Counted from the stretch's first letter, positions 46,227 through 56,284 are shown. The stretch is DNA of 64,000 nt from Haladaptatus halobius (GCF_020618475.1 NZ_CP085336.1:558001-622000); one strand, 5' to 3'. Notes: a model not told the origin generated them from the letters alone. Translations and numbers: made by a program.

Positions 46227-46700
46227 ATGAGAACTTTCGAGAGCTTTGACGTCGGCGAAACGTTCCACAGCCGAGGGCGGACGGTCACTGAATCAGATAT
46301 TCGTATGTTCATTGGCGCGACCGATGCTGCTGATCCGATTCATGTCGATCACGAGTACGCAGAAGCCCATCCACTTGTCGAGACTGTATGTGCCCAAGGC
46401 ACGCTATTATTAGGTATTGCCGACGGGCTGCTCGTCGATAAGTTGGCCAACAACGCCGCACTGGCAATGAACTACGGTCATGACAAGGTACGGTATCTCA
46501 CAGCAGTCTATCCAGGGGATACACTAACTGCGACCCTCGAAATCACAGCCACTGACCGGCAGAACGACGAGTGGGGTAAGCTCACCATTCGTATCGACAT
46601 GGTTAACCAGAATGACGAACGAGTATTGATAGACATTCATCGTCTCCTTGTTGGCACCGATGCCAATCCCGCTCTTCCAGACGTGGATATAGTTGATTAA
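46227..46700 (+). CDS. MaoC-family (R)-hydratase-like protein
   Basis: 157 aa hotdog protein, FESFDVGETFHSRGRTVTES then IRMFIGATDAADPIHVDHEYA with the DPIHVD active-site motif. Closely similar over its length to the protein at 35321-35785, though the two genes differ in base composition. ATG 46227 is used; GTG 46215 is an alternative. The 286 bases between it and the quinone oxidoreductase gene show no other gene. Confidence 0.9.
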   Translation: MRTFESFDVGETFHSRGRTVTESDIRMFIGATDAADPIHVDHEYAEAHPLVETVCAQGTLLLGIADGLLVDKLANNAALAMNYGHDKVRYLTAVYPGDTLTATLEITATDRQNDEWGKLTIRIDMVNQNDERVLIDIHRLLVGTDANPALPDVDIVD

Positions 46701-46882
46701 TTTCCAACTAACTAGGCCGTCCGAACTGCGGAGGCCTGCACGTAAGAGATCGGATCACTTGCCGACTATGTCTTCTTTCGCTCTAATTTAGCCTATAGTA
46801 AGCTATCATTTAACGTCCTCATTTTTATCATCTACATTATAATTATTCACTCGTAAATTGTCCTATTATTGTTAGATATTGC

Positions 46883-46893
46883 CGAAATTTTAT
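46883..46893 (+). promoter_or_regulatory. TATA-like box of the SDR gene
   Basis: GAAATTTTATG lies about 30 bases before ATG 46919. It overlaps the in-frame ATG at 46892, so that earlier codon is unlikely to be the start. Confidence 0.45.
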
Positions 46894-46918
46894 GCACACT
46901 CCAATAATACCTCCCTAC

Positions 46919-47686
46919 ATGGGACTTGACGTATTCGACCTCGAAGACTCGGTTGCTATTGTCACTGGAGGAAGCCGCGGCATTGGCGAAGCTATCGCCG
47001 TCGCGATGGCAGAGGCTGGTGCTAATGTCGTCCCAGTGGCTCGATCTAAAGGAGCATTGGACGAAACTGCCGATCGGATTGAGGCAGCTGGAAGCGACAC
47101 ACTTGCCTATCCATTAGATATAACCAAACAAAGAGGAATTGAAGAATTATTCGATGAAGTTGAAGCTACCCTTGGGGATGTCGATATCTTGATCAATAAC
47201 GCAGGTGTGAATCCATACTTTGGGAATGCATGTAACCTCGACATTGAGACGTTGGAATCCATCCTGTCGGTGAACGTGATTGGAACGTTCCAATGTACCC
47301 GTGAGTTTGGTCAACGCGTGTTCAAGCGAGACGGAAATGGATCTATCGTAAACATTGCCAGTGTTGGAGGGGTCGTTGCATTACCATATCAGACACCATA
47401 TACTGCATCTAAACATGCAATGGTAGGAATGACTAAATGTCTTGCTGTCGAGTGGGCACCAGATATTCGTGTCAACGCACTTGCCCCGGGGTACGTAAAA
47501 ACCAATTTCACGAAGGGTGTTCGCGAGAATGAGAGTATTCGGGAAGATATTCTTGAAACAATCCCACAAAATAGATTTGCGGATCCAGAAGAAATTGCAA
47601 ATATCGCAGTCTATCTTGCAAGCGATGCAGCAGGGTATGTGACTGGAGAAGTTCATGTAGCTGATGGAGGCATTGCTGCTCAGTAA
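46919..47686 (+). CDS. Short-chain dehydrogenase/reductase (SDR)
   Basis: 255 aa FabG-like SDR with TGGSRGIG, NNAGVNP, serine region VNIASVGGVVA, YTASK catalytic pair and VYLASDAAGYVTGEVHVADG. The start at 46919 is supported by the TATA-like box. Low G+C, many A/T-ending codons. The 246 bases after it are AT-rich with no gene. Confidence 0.92.
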   Translation: MGLDVFDLEDSVAIVTGGSRGIGEAIAVAMAEAGANVVPVARSKGALDETADRIEAAGSDTLAYPLDITKQRGIEELFDEVEATLGDVDILINNAGVNPYFGNACNLDIETLESILSVNVIGTFQCTREFGQRVFKRDGNGSIVNIASVGGVVALPYQTPYTASKHAMVGMTKCLAVEWAPDIRVNALAPGYVKTNFTKGVRENESIREDILETIPQNRFADPEEIANIAVYLASDAAGYVTGEVHVADGGIAAQ

Positions 47687-47932
47687 AAATTGAGTACCTG
47701 TTATACTTTATTTGTAAGTTTAATAGGATTATAAAAATTTGATACTAATGCTACAGACGGTCAGTATGGATTGAACAACTGAAATCATGGCCAATGAATC
47801 CATGACAGCGATACTATGGATATGTGAGCGTGATACCGGTCAATTCGTGAACTTGCCTTAATCTATGCCGATTATACTATCAAACTTTCTACCATTAAGC
47901 TAAATTATTTATCTTTGATTATTTCGAAGATT

Positions 47933-48226
47933 TTATTTGAGTTGTTCATCGGGGAGCACTGGAATTTCTCCTTCGGATTTTTTTGCAAATTTCACCATAT
48001 TTCCATATTCATGGGCAATGGGGCCTGTTTTCCATCTCCCAAATGGACTGTCGCTGACTTTCTCAATCCAACCATCACTCTTTAACTGAACAAGAACTCC
48101 ATTAATTACTCCTTCATTGATATTTCGTTCTAATTCATCCTGAACATCTCTAATTGCAAAATGACTCTCTGAAATCGCTAACTGTATTACAACTCCACTA
48201 ACATGTGCTGAATCATCACAGGTCAT
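47933..48226 (-). CDS. Small winged-helix-like protein
   Basis: 97 aa. IRDVQDELERNINEGVINGVLVQLKSDGW followed by IEKVSDSPFGRWKTGP has the pattern of a winged helix (helix-turn-helix, then a two-strand wing). No other domain. Possibly a DNA-binding regulator of a neighbouring gene; nothing nearby shows which. Low G+C. Confidence 0.7.
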   Translation of the reverse strand: MTCDDSAHVSGVVIQLAISESHFAIRDVQDELERNINEGVINGVLVQLKSDGWIEKVSDSPFGRWKTGPIAHEYGNMVKFAKKSEGEIPVLPDEQLK

Positions 48227-48264
48227 GAATATTTATTCGACGTTACTCTATTTATATGCTCGCG

Positions 48265-48520
48265 TCGGATACTCACCCATTGGTGTTTTTTGACAGGAAG
48301 GTTTGTCATCGGCGTTCTCGCCATCTGTGTCCATCTCGCCGGCGATATCATTACGGTCAGCGGTATCCAGCCTTTCCTCCCGTTCTCTCGGCGGCGGATC
48401 TCACTTTCATGCCTTCGTGCTGCCAGTACCCTCGTGAACACCGTCTTCTTGCTGCTTGGCGTGCTCGCAATGGGGACAGTCCTCTTCGCGCTCTCTCCGT
48501 TCGCAGGAGCGTTCCCATGA
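48265..48520 (+). pseudogene. C-terminal fragment of a membrane-bound metal-dependent hydrolase
   Basis: About 80 residues: a membrane helix with CVHLAGDIITVSGIQPFLPFS, then STLVNTVFLLLGVLAMGT. The His-x-x-x-Asp pair and the IQPFLPFS stretch match the end of the YbcI/DUF457 membrane hydrolase family common in haloarchaea. The first two thirds, with the remaining metal ligands, are missing, and the upstream frame changes near 48285. No proper start codon. Confidence 0.5.
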
Positions 48521-48559
48521 GAGACTCAGACCCGGAGCAAGTCTCCTCATATTAGTATA

Positions 48560-48835
48560 ATGCAGCGACCCAATCCTGCACAGACGGATGAACATGATCA
48601 AACAGAGAGTCTGGTTATCGAGAGACTCTCCGAACTGCCACCAAGCGCCAAGCTGGTCGCCAAAGTGCTCGAATACAACGATACATTTACCCAAGGGCAA
48701 CTTGATGAAGAAACCTTGCTCCCTCCGCGGACGATCCGGTACGCACTCAATCGGTTAGAAGAGCACGAGCTCGTTGAGTCACGCTTTTCCTTTGCCGATG
48801 CGCGAAAACGCTGTTACTCACGCACGGATAAATAG
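48560..48835 (+). CDS. MarR-like winged-helix protein
   Basis: 91 aa. LPPSAKLVAKVLEYNDTFTQ, then ETLLPPRTIRYALNRLEEHE with recognition helix and wing ending SFADARKRCYSRTD. Typical of the small haloarchaeal MarR-type regulators. It starts at ATG 48560 just after an AT-rich box. The gene before it on the same strand is only a fragment. Confidence 0.82.
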   Translation: MQRPNPAQTDEHDQTESLVIERLSELPPSAKLVAKVLEYNDTFTQGQLDEETLLPPRTIRYALNRLEEHELVESRFSFADARKRCYSRTDK

Positions 48836-49196
48836 CGCAACGTACCTGAGCCTAGTTCAACCTAGACGTTCCCATTATATTGACTATTAACTACTGACGA
48901 CAGCAGTAACAGTAGCCAGCACAGACAACCGGACAATTCAAAGTTGAGTGAACCGACACCACATAGTGCTCCACCAGACAAAGACCTGGAAGCTATCGTT
49001 TCTGAACTCAATGCGTCGCTTAGTGAATGTGAAACGCGTCTTGAGAACCTCTGTTTTGACAGTACATAAGACGAAAGTTAAAATTACCTCTTTTGGTTAT
49101 ATCCACTGGATAATTATTTATTATAAGGATTGGAGAATCCTTCTCTGTCACAAAATTATTTACCCATTTTATTTGTTGTATTCAGCAAATCATTGA
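48836..49196. other. Intergenic region with an open frame lacking a start
   Basis: From 48884 to 49069 (plus) a frame without stop reads DLEAIVSELNASLSECETRLENL before TAA. It looks protein-like, but has no ATG or GTG; a start would have to be a rare codon, so it may be a gene remnant. The rest is AT-rich and empty. Confidence 0.3.
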
Positions 49197-49580
49197 TTGG
49201 AGACATTCTCAACCGATGAACCGCAGCATGCACTTGATGACGCGAATGACGGCCACGCAACGAAGCGGCTCATAGACGCGATCGCCCGCAAACAGGACGT
49301 CTCGCAGACGGAGTTAGCCAAGTGGTACGGACTCTCCCGAAAGACCGTGTATAATTGGCTCCAACGATTCGAGGAAGAGCCGGTTTGCGGCGCAGCCCGA
49401 TATAAGGTTCGGGTCGCCCACCGAAATTCGATCGTGAGGAACAATCAAAAGACTTACAGCTACTGCGCGAGCCACCTGCAAATGCTGGCAATGACGCTGA
49501 ACAATGGAGTATTCCACTTGTGATACAGCTGTTAGATGATCAGTTCGGTGTCACTTATTCGCGCACGAGTGCCTACAGAC
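49197..49580 (+). mobile_element. Remnant of an IS630-type transposase N terminus
   Basis: The first 60 residues give the helix-turn-helix of an IS630/Tc1-like transposase (ATKRLIDAIARKQDVSQTEL, then WYGLSRKTVYNWLQRFEEE). Near 49405 the coding frame shifts to GSGRPPKFDREEQ, continues with LLDDQFGVTYSRTSAYRLCS, and ends about 49580. The catalytic DDE part is absent. No flanking inverted repeat was recognised. A dead insertion sequence. Confidence 0.6.
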
Positions 49581-49745
49581 TATGTTCAAAGATCGAGTAA
49601 GGTATTTTGAAACCCATGGTCATCTTCGGACGGACGGAGAGACACAACTGTTCTGGCGTCAAGACGACCGTCGCCAGCTCGAATCGTACGTCCGGCAACG
49701 GGAGATGAGCGAAGACGAAGGGAAAAGAGACTACTCACAAACGTA
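49581..49745 (+). CDS. Possible small protein of unknown function
   Basis: 54 codons from ATG 49581 to TAA 49743, starting MFKDRVRYFETHGHLRTDGE and ending in a charged helix. Coding-like composition. It follows the transposase remnant directly and could equally be a fragment of a larger dead gene. No family recognised. Confidence 0.3.
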
Positions 49746-50060
49746 ACACCCATACGAGGAATCGAGACGTCCAAGCATCCTGAGATTCGCGTTTTTGTCC
49801 CACTCTTTCGAAGCAGACGATGATGGAGGCGACCATGATCGATCGACCTATTTAACCAAAAACGAAAATCCTTCGATATAATGTCTAAAAGTGCTAACTA
49901 CTTCCATTGAAGACGTTGATGGCTACTCTGACGTCACAATATGACTGTCCACGGGATGCAAGAAGTTGTGAGCGGTGGGTTGGTTGAGGGGTAGTGGTAA
50001 GCGTGGGCGGAGCGGTTATCGAGAGGTCAGGGTATTCGAGTTGTCTTGAGTGTCCAGTGA

Positions 50061-50213
50061 ACCGCCTCGGGGTCACGCTCCGAGGCACTCGCCTTGCTTC
50101 TCTGTAGACCGCCTCGGTTACCATCCGGGATGGTATCAAACCGCTTAATATCACGGATGCAGGTGCTGTATCTCCGCGCTAAAGCACGGGGTTTTAGCCC
50201 CTCTCCGCCCGGA
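50061..50213 (+). mobile_element. Right-end relic of an IS1341-type (IS200/IS605) element
   Basis: Bases 50061-50107 read as a degenerate hairpin (CCGCCTCGG...CCGAGGC) followed by ACTCGCCTTGCTTC; the same 45-base unit is at 54930-54976 and, inverted, at 53676-53714. At 50178-50198 GCTAAAGCACGGGGTTTTAGC forms the subterminal hairpin typical of IS200/IS605 right ends. No transposase or tnpB remains beside it. It ends just before the proA stop at 50218. The remaining bases from 49746 to 50060 hold nothing recognised. Confidence 0.5.
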
Positions 50214-50217
50214 TAAA

Positions 50218-51549
50218 CTATCGCTCAAATAACGAACCTGGATTCCAGGATTCTTCGTAGTCCTCGTGAGTAAACTGCTTTGCATCTGTGCCAGAATAAG
50301 TTCCAACGACCTGTCCATCTCCTTCGAGATAATACTGATAGGTCGTCAGACCCTCAAGCCCCACTGGTCCTCTGGCGTGTATTTTGCCGGTGCTGATTCC
50401 GACTTCAGCTCCGAGTCCGTACCGATATCCGTCACTGAATCGAGTCGAGGCATTGTGGAACACGCTTGCCGAATCGAGGCTACGCATGAAGAAACTCGCA
50501 CGATCCGAATCTTCGGTTACGATTGATTCTGTGTGCTTCGATCCGTACGTGGTGATATGATCGATCGCTTCTTCGAGCGAGCTAACGATTTTGACTGAAA
50601 TGACCAAATCACCGTACTCCGTAGTCCAGTCATCTCTGCTTGCTTGTTCCATTTCAACGATCGCACGTGACGCTTCATCACCTCGCATCTCGATATCTGC
50701 TTCGATATATCGCTCGGCTATCTTCGGCAGGAAATCCGCAGCCACGTTCTCGTGGACTAAGAGTGTCTCGACCGCGTTACACACGGCAGGATACTGTACT
50801 TTTGCATCGTATGCGATCTCAGTCGCCATCGAGAGATCTGCCTTGTCATCAACGTAGACGTGACAGATGCCCTCTGTATGGCCAAGGACAGCAATACTTG
50901 TATTGTCCTGAATGTATCGCACGAATTCTGAACTGCCTCGTGGCATGAGAAGGTCGATCGAATCATCCATTTCGAGCAACGTATCGACGTCTGCTCGTGC
51001 CTCGATGAGTTGTGACCAGCCCGTGGGCATTTCGGCTGTTGCTTCTTGGATGACTTCAAAGAGTATTCTGTTAGAATGACTTGCCTCGCTGCCTCCTTTC
51101 AGTATCACTGCGTTCCCCGATTTGAGACCGAGAGCAGCAATCTGGACGAGCGCATCAGGTCGCGATTCGAAGATTGTTCCAATAACGCCGATCGGAACTG
51201 TGCATTTGTAGAGTTCCAAGTTTTCATCGAGTTCTCGTGCCGTTTGTGTCTTCCCAAGTGGATCGTCCTGGGAGGCAACGCTTCGAACCATCTCTGTAAT
51301 ATTTTCGAGCTTCGATGGGGAGAGTTTGAGCCGATCGACGAGGGCTTGACTGTACTCTCCTGCCGCAAGGAGGTCTTTCGCCTCGCGAACGTCCATTTCG
51401 TTGGCTTCGAGAATCTCATCCTGCCTCGCAGCGATCGAATCCGCGATTGCATGCAATGCATTCGATCGATCCTCGTCAGATATCTTGGCGAGCTGGAGTG
51501 CGGCAGTCTGTGCTTCTTCAACCTTTGTTCCTGTGCTTTTTTCAATCAT
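50218..51549 (-). CDS. proA: Gamma-glutamyl phosphate reductase (glutamate-5-semialdehyde dehydrogenase)
   Basis: 443 aa aldehyde-dehydrogenase-fold enzyme. Second step of proline synthesis: reduces glutamyl 5-phosphate with NADPH. Contains [20 protein letters not shown], the cofactor region [11 protein letters not shown], the catalytic cysteine in [15 protein letters not shown], and [16 protein letters not shown] near the end. ATG 51549 overlaps the proB stop by 8 bases. Last gene of proC-proB-proA. Full length. Confidence 0.96.
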   Translation of the reverse strand: MIEKSTGTKVEEAQTAALQLAKISDEDRSNALHAIADSIAARQDEILEANEMDVREAKDLLAAGEYSQALVDRLKLSPSKLENITEMVRSVASQDDPLGKTQTARELDENLELYKCTVPIGVIGTIFESRPDALVQIAALGLKSGNAVILKGGSEASHSNRILFEVIQEATAEMPTGWSQLIEARADVDTLLEMDDSIDLLMPRGSSEFVRYIQDNTSIAVLGHTEGICHVYVDDKADLSMATEIAYDAKVQYPAVCNAVETLLVHENVAADFLPKIAERYIEADIEMRGDEASRAIVEMEQASRDDWTTEYGDLVISVKIVSSLEEAIDHITTYGSKHTESIVTEDSDRASFFMRSLDSASVFHNASTRFSDGYRYGLGAEVGISTGKIHARGPVGLEGLTTYQYYLEGDGQVVGTYSGTDAKQFTHEDYEESWNPGSLFER

Positions 51550-52381
51550 CGTCCTCGTGTACTCCGTTCGTTGGAATGAATATCGTTCCCACTGCTTTCC
51601 CATCTTCGATTCGCTCTACGATATCGTCTTTCGTCGACTGTGCAATAATGGCTGGAATGCCACGTTCACTCACTGAACGTGCACCCGCTACTTTCGTTTG
51701 GATGCCACCGAACGTCGCAGTCGCGCTTTTGTCGATTATCTGTTGGATATTGCCGTAGTTGCGACCGACTGCCTCGATGCGCTCTGCCGTGGGATTTTCT
51801 TTCGGGTTGCAGGTATACACGCCCTCGACATCGGTGAGCGTGACTAACAGATCAGCATCGACACCGATCGCCACCGATGAAGACAGCATGTCGTTATCAC
51901 CAATTTGGATCTCTTCGGTTGCGACTGCATCATTTTCGTTAATAATCGGTACGATATCCCACTCTATCAGCGTGTCAATGGTATTTTTGAAATTGGTGAA
52001 CCGTTCTGTATCGTCGAGATCGTGCTGGGTTACCAGTATTTGCGCGACTTTTTGATCGTAGCGTTCGAAGCTTTCCGTGTACCGACGCATGAGATGGGAC
52101 TGACCCACAGTCGACAGGGCCTGCGATTCTTCGACAGTATCATTGGAGTAGCCAATCCGACCCTTCCCTGCCCCGATCGCCCCAGATGAGACGAACAATA
52201 CGTCTTTCCCGCGCTCACGTAACTCCATTACATCGTCAACGAGTTTATTGAGCTTTTCATCATCGAGGCTCGACGTTTCGTCCGTGAGTGAGTTTGTTCC
52301 AGCTTTGAGGACGATTCGTTCGGCTGCGGCTGCTTGCTGTCTCGATTGGTCGAGCGTCCGCGCTTCGACGGTATTATTCAT
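51542..52381 (-). CDS. proB: Glutamate 5-kinase
   Basis: 279 aa amino-acid-kinase fold: [30 protein letters not shown], then [23 protein letters not shown] motif (GDNDMLSS) and [18 protein letters not shown]. Lacks the C-terminal PUA domain of the E. coli enzyme, as usual in archaea. First step of proline synthesis. ATG 52381 overlaps the proC stop by 8 bases, matching the proB-proA overlap; an ATG two codons upstream is the alternative. Confidence 0.95.
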   Translation of the reverse strand: MNNTVEARTLDQSRQQAAAAERIVLKAGTNSLTDETSSLDDEKLNKLVDDVMELRERGKDVLFVSSGAIGAGKGRIGYSNDTVEESQALSTVGQSHLMRRYTESFERYDQKVAQILVTQHDLDDTERFTNFKNTIDTLIEWDIVPIINENDAVATEEIQIGDNDMLSSSVAIGVDADLLVTLTDVEGVYTCNPKENPTAERIEAVGRNYGNIQQIIDKSATATFGGIQTKVAGARSVSERGIPAIIAQSTKDDIVERIEDGKAVGTIFIPTNGVHEDDD

Positions 52382-53150
52382 CGCCATATTCAGGTGCCAA
52401 CTCCTTAGATCGTTCTTCGGCTGCTGCCACTGTCTTCGTGATGGTCTCTTCGACAGAGCTGTTCCAGAGCACTTCCATTCCTTCGATCGTCGTTCCCTTG
52501 GGTGAGCAGACGGCGTCTATCAGATCAGTCACGGTTTCGTCGGAGCGAAGCACCGTCTCCGCAGCTCCTTTGAATGTCTGTGCAGCAAGTATCTTCGCAT
52601 CCTGTTGACTGAGACCGCTGTTCATGCCAGCCTGCTTCATTGCATCAAGTAAGTAAAAGACAAACGCAGGTCCACTTCCATTAACCGCGGTTGCGATGTC
52701 CATTTGTTCTTCGTCAATCTTGACGAATACGCCGACATCATCAAGTAGTGATCTAATGTCATCGGAAATCTCCGCTCCAGCGACGGCTGCGGCCATTGAT
52801 CCTGACTCGGCTGCAAGATTCGGCATCAATCGAATAACCGTTGCGTCAGTCTTCGTTCTCAGTGTGGTCGTTGAAACACCCGCGGCAATGGAAATTAGCG
52901 TTTGATTTGGCGAGAGATCGAGTTCGGTAACGAGATCTCCGACAAGATCGGGTTTCACGGCAACAAACACGACATCTGGCTCAGTTGCAACGTCGATACT
53001 CGTCGTTGTTTTCGAGCAATGTTCCGATACTGTTTCAAGGGCATTCGGATCCACATCGCATGCAATCACGGTGTGATTTCCAGTTCTCGAAAGTCCCCTC
53101 ACAAGGGCGCCACCCATCTTTCCACATCCAATGACGCTGGTATGTACCAT
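52374..53150 (-). CDS. proC: Pyrroline-5-carboxylate reductase
   Basis: 258 aa. N-terminal NADPH motif [30 protein letters not shown], and the C-terminal dimer domain with [20 protein letters not shown] and [12 protein letters not shown], the P5C reductase signature. Last step of proline synthesis. ATG 53150 ([10 protein letters not shown]) fits the family; the frame runs six codons further. First gene of a tight three-gene operon with overlapping ends. Confidence 0.96.
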   Translation of the reverse strand: MVHTSVIGCGKMGGALVRGLSRTGNHTVIACDVDPNALETVSEHCSKTTTSIDVATEPDVVFVAVKPDLVGDLVTELDLSPNQTLISIAAGVSTTTLRTKTDATVIRLMPNLAAESGSMAAAVAGAEISDDIRSLLDDVGVFVKIDEEQMDIATAVNGSGPAFVFYLLDAMKQAGMNSGLSQQDAKILAAQTFKGAAETVLRSDETVTDLIDAVCSPKGTTIEGMEVLWNSSVEETITKTVAAAEERSKELAPEYGDE

Positions 53151-53351
53151 CGTATATAGCCTCGTCATGGAGGCGAAGACAAAACAACGTTGATTACGGC
53201 AGAGACTGCCACTCGATGGAGTTCGAACTGAGTAGGGATTTATTCACTTTTGTTCCAGTTAGAGAAATAAAGCGACATGCCCATTCGCTCCTGTAGCAAT
53301 ATGTGTCGTGGTCGCTTGTTACATATGTATCGTACACAATCGTGGTTGACA

Positions 53352-53609
53352 ATGAGTAATGCTCTTCAACGAGGAAAGTCAGTAGAGGAACAACAGCTTG
53401 TACATGTTTCAACCCGTATTTTGGACACATCAAGAACAGCATCCTGTGCTAGTTGTGGCTCAGAGATCAAGCTCGATCAGCGCCACAAATACGTCTCTAT
53501 TATACAGGTAGAAGCGGATGCCGATGAGTCATTTGAAGAAGCAGTTTTATGCGATGCTGACTGCGTGTCTAATTTTGTCACTTCTCAAGGCGGATATTCC
53601 AACCCTTGA
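53352..53609 (+). CDS. Small haloarchaeal zinc-finger-like protein
   Basis: 85 aa from ATG 53352. A CASCG pair near the middle, then an acidic strand and a second pair in AVLCDADCVSNF make a likely four-cysteine zinc site; the layout resembles small haloarchaeal DUF7576-type proteins. Function unknown. Divergent from proC by about 200 bases, which hold only the two promoters. Confidence 0.75.
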   Translation: MSNALQRGKSVEEQQLVHVSTRILDTSRTASCASCGSEIKLDQRHKYVSIIQVEADADESFEEAVLCDADCVSNFVTSQGGYSNP

Positions 53610-53675
53610 GATCGGAAATCCGATACTCTACAACACGAACCACGGTCGATAGGAAGGCCGACCCTCCTCTAGTTT

Positions 53676-53790
53676 CTACAGGCGGAGCAAGGCGAGTGCC
53701 CTGAGGTCGTTCGGAAGACCTTCGGTCTTCCGGGATGACGAGAGAGATTCGCTCTCTCGAACCACTTGACCTCGGAGATGAAGCCGACAT
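53676..53790 (-). ncRNA. Structured relic of a TnpB omega-RNA / IS1341-type right end
   Basis: Two strong hairpins stand side by side: 53712-53732 (9 base pairs, 3-base loop) and 53739-53759 (8 base pairs, 5-base loop). They are enclosed by an outer helix pairing 53703-53712 with 53759-53773 (GAGGTC/GACCTC and GTTC/GAAC). Read on the minus strand, the end (GGCACTCGCCTTGCTCC) matches the repeats at 50061 and 54930. The arrangement fits the 3' omega-RNA and right end of an IS200/IS605-type tnpB transposon. No complete tnpB lies upstream of it, so it may be a dead element or a retained RNA. Confidence 0.5.
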
Positions 53791-53824
53791 GAACGCTTAA
53801 CTACCAACGTTTCGTATAACCGTT

Positions 53825-54067
53825 TTACGGTCGTGACGCGGAGTAACAACCGTACTCCAAAGCGACCGTTTGGAGTCGAAGGGATGTGTCGCCTCTCAAA
53901 ATGTCCCTTGTGGGCCGCGACGGGCGGCATCGGGCCGCGTGGACAGGCCGCCCCGACTCCTCGTCCGCCACGTGAGGATACCAGTCCGAGGCGGGCAGGA
54001 GGTGTTCACCCCAACCCTCGGGGAAGCGTCGGGGCTTGCCCCGACGCTGTTTACAGGAAATCGACAT
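53825..54067 (-). pseudogene. Possible C-terminal tail of a tnpB gene
   Basis: An open minus-strand frame of 80 codons (WGEHLLPASDWYPHVADEES, then RGDTSLRLQTVALEYGCYSA) ends 35 bases before the structured right-end relic. Its place and Arg/Ser-rich make-up suit the variable C-terminal tail of haloarchaeal TnpB proteins, but no RuvC or zinc-finger motif is left, so this is an inference from position. Confidence 0.35.
54025..54048. repeat. Perfect 10-bp hairpin
   Basis: AGCGTCGGGG and CCCCGACGCT pair perfectly around a CTTG loop. It lies inside the tnpB-tail frame and could be a terminator for plus-strand transcription or part of an RNA structure; a short T run (GTTT) follows. Confidence 0.5.
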
Positions 54068-54122
54068 CTAATACTTGAGTAATACCTTCAACATCAAAGC
54101 AACCCCGCGATTGCCATCATGA

Positions 54123-54487
<365 letters not shown>

Positions 54488-54491
<4 letters not shown>

Positions 54492-54616
54492 CTTACGAAG
54501 CAGATCACGGCTGTCACCTAATCGTATCCGATGAACATCGCAGTCTCGATTATCTCACCGTGTTCGGAGTCGGACATCGGATTCTGGAGCATTATCGACT
54601 GGAGCCGAGCGTGTGA
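54488..54616 (+). other. Short open frame, possibly a gene remnant
   Basis: 42 codons from GTG 54488, overlapping the previous stop, with coding-like sequence LIVSDEHRSLDYLTVFGVGH and a stop at 54614. No family recognised. From 54617 to 55087 nothing else is supported apart from the repeat copy at 54930. Confidence 0.25.
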
Positions 54617-54929
54617 TTCTAATGCCTCTTTCTCACTCTTCCTCAGCGACCGATCTAGAGGCGACTCGACCAGGGATCCATTCTCAGTCATACCTCACCT
54701 ACGATCACACCCTGAATGGTCGTCGAACTCGACCGAAAGCACGGCTTCGTAAATGTGGTCGTCTCGGTGTTACCGTTCGTTCGGTCATACCGTCCCTATC
54801 GAGGATTCACCCCCGCAAGCGCACAATAATGTTTATCTATACTGGTTGAGCAGCCTTCAGAGAAGGTCCATTGCTAACAATTAGTTCTCAAGTAATCTCT
54901 TTCCGAAACCGCTTCGATGGCTATGTAAA

Positions 54930-54976
54930 CCGCCTCGAGGTCACGTCCCGAGGCACTCACTTTGTACTTCTGTGGA
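54930..54976 (+). repeat. Copy of the IS1341-type end repeat
   Basis: CCGCCTCGAGGTCACGTCCC, GAGGCACTCACTTTG and the following CTTCTGT match the unit at 50061-50107 at most positions and in the same orientation. It stands alone, without transposase, about 110 bases before the next gene. Confidence 0.5.
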
Positions 54977-55087
54977 AAACGGATTCGCCGTCGTGAAAGT
55001 TTGACCTGAAGTGGCTATTTAAACACACGGATAGTTTATGACGCACCTATTTCCCCATCTAGGTACTCCATTGGAATACCCAGTCTC

Positions 55088-56284
55088 ATGGTAGCAAGTG
55101 ACACATTCTGGTGGTTCTCCCAAGTACTCGAACACTACGAGTCGGGGCAGGCAGAGATACAGCACGTAGAGGCGACTCGACCAGACGATCCCGAGTCGAA
55201 TGGGGCGCTACGCGCTACCGTCGATGTCGCCATTCCATTGTGTGCGACACTGAATAGCCACTCAGAGGACGCTCTCGTGCCGACGGCCGCGACGATACGG
55301 GAGGACGGTAGCTTGCAGATCGACTTTCCATCGTCTACTCTTCCGACAGCGGACCGTATCGAAAACGATCGGGTGTCGGTCGAAGAAGCAGAGAGCGTGC
55401 GAATCGAAGATGGGACGCTTCTGGTGACGTCCATCGTGACCATCGCCCCCGACGATGGGGCGGGACAACAGGGAACCACTGCAAGGAAGAACAAAGCACA
55501 GCAAATCGGCGAGTACGATATAGAAGAGACGGTGGAACCGACTCAGAGTACGGGTAGGGAGGATGAACCGACGGACGAACGAAAAGCCAATACCCGTCCG
55601 GGGGCTGCACATACTCCTGTGGCCGAGGGGAAATCAGACCATGAAAGCGATCTCAGCGCGGTGCGAAACGAGAATCTCCTGCCATACGAAGACACTGAGT
55701 ATTTACAACGGCTCTTCGAATCGTGCGATACCTTCATCGAGATGGCCGAAGTAATCGAGATGGATGTCTCCTCAGAGACCGTCCGCCGATATATGATCGA
55801 AGCAGGTGTACACGAACCCACTTCCTACAATACCGCGTTTAATTCCAACAGCGAGGACGTATCGACATTGGAACGGGATGACTGTGATACCTCGCTGACG
55901 GTAGACGCAGATATCACGGAGATTCCGGAGGAGGATTCCGAATCGACTACTGTCGAACAACAGCCGGACGAAACGATGGACGGAATGGACTCAAAAACAT
56001 ACGACCCTGTGGAGGATGTCGGAAACCAGCCGCTCATTGCTGACGGAATTGGACTCCCCGACGGGGTGACTATCGATTCACTTGCCGACGCAGTCGAATC
56101 TTCGATAACGGTACACGATGTCACGCGTGAGCTGAACATCGGCCGGGATGAAGCTCGACAACTATTGGAGCGACTGGATCTGTTAGATCTCGTCCTCACT
56201 AGGGTGTGGAAAGAGAATAACTCCAAGGTATCTAGAGCCGAAATCGCCAATCGGATTCGTCAGAGCGTCACGATCAATACGTAG
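55088..56284 (+). CDS. Acidic protein with two helix-turn-helix regions, function unknown
   Basis: 398 aa. The N-terminal third (1-130) is a beta-rich acidic domain (FWWFSQVLEHYESGQAEIQH, then DVAIPLCATLNSH). After an acidic linker, about 205-245 has a helix-turn-helix pattern (YLQRLFESCDTFIEMAEVIE, then VSSETVRRYMIEAG). A second one lies at about 325-385 (IDSLADAVESSITVHDVTRE, then IGRDEARQLLERLDLLDLV). The two linkers are rich in Asp, Glu, Thr and Ser. It could be a DNA-binding regulator; no family name is given. It stands alone among gene relics and looks intact. Confidence 0.75.
   Translation: MVASDTFWWFSQVLEHYESGQAEIQHVEATRPDDPESNGALRATVDVAIPLCATLNSHSEDALVPTAATIREDGSLQIDFPSSTLPTADRIENDRVSVEEAESVRIEDGTLLVTSIVTIAPDDGAGQQGTTARKNKAQQIGEYDIEETVEPTQSTGREDEPTDERKANTRPGAAHTPVAEGKSDHESDLSAVRNENLLPYEDTEYLQRLFESCDTFIEMAEVIEMDVSSETVRRYMIEAGVHEPTSYNTAFNSNSEDVSTLERDDCDTSLTVDADITEIPEEDSESTTVEQQPDETMDGMDSKTYDPVEDVGNQPLIADGIGLPDGVTIDSLADAVESSITVHDVTRELNIGRDEARQLLERLDLLDLVLTRVWKENNSKVSRAEIANRIRQSVTINT

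Noticed and set aside
53825..54082. Plus-strand frames of 70-81 codons over the tnpB-tail region
   Set aside because: Proline/arginine-rich translations with no motif; the minus-strand reading fits the nearby element relic better.
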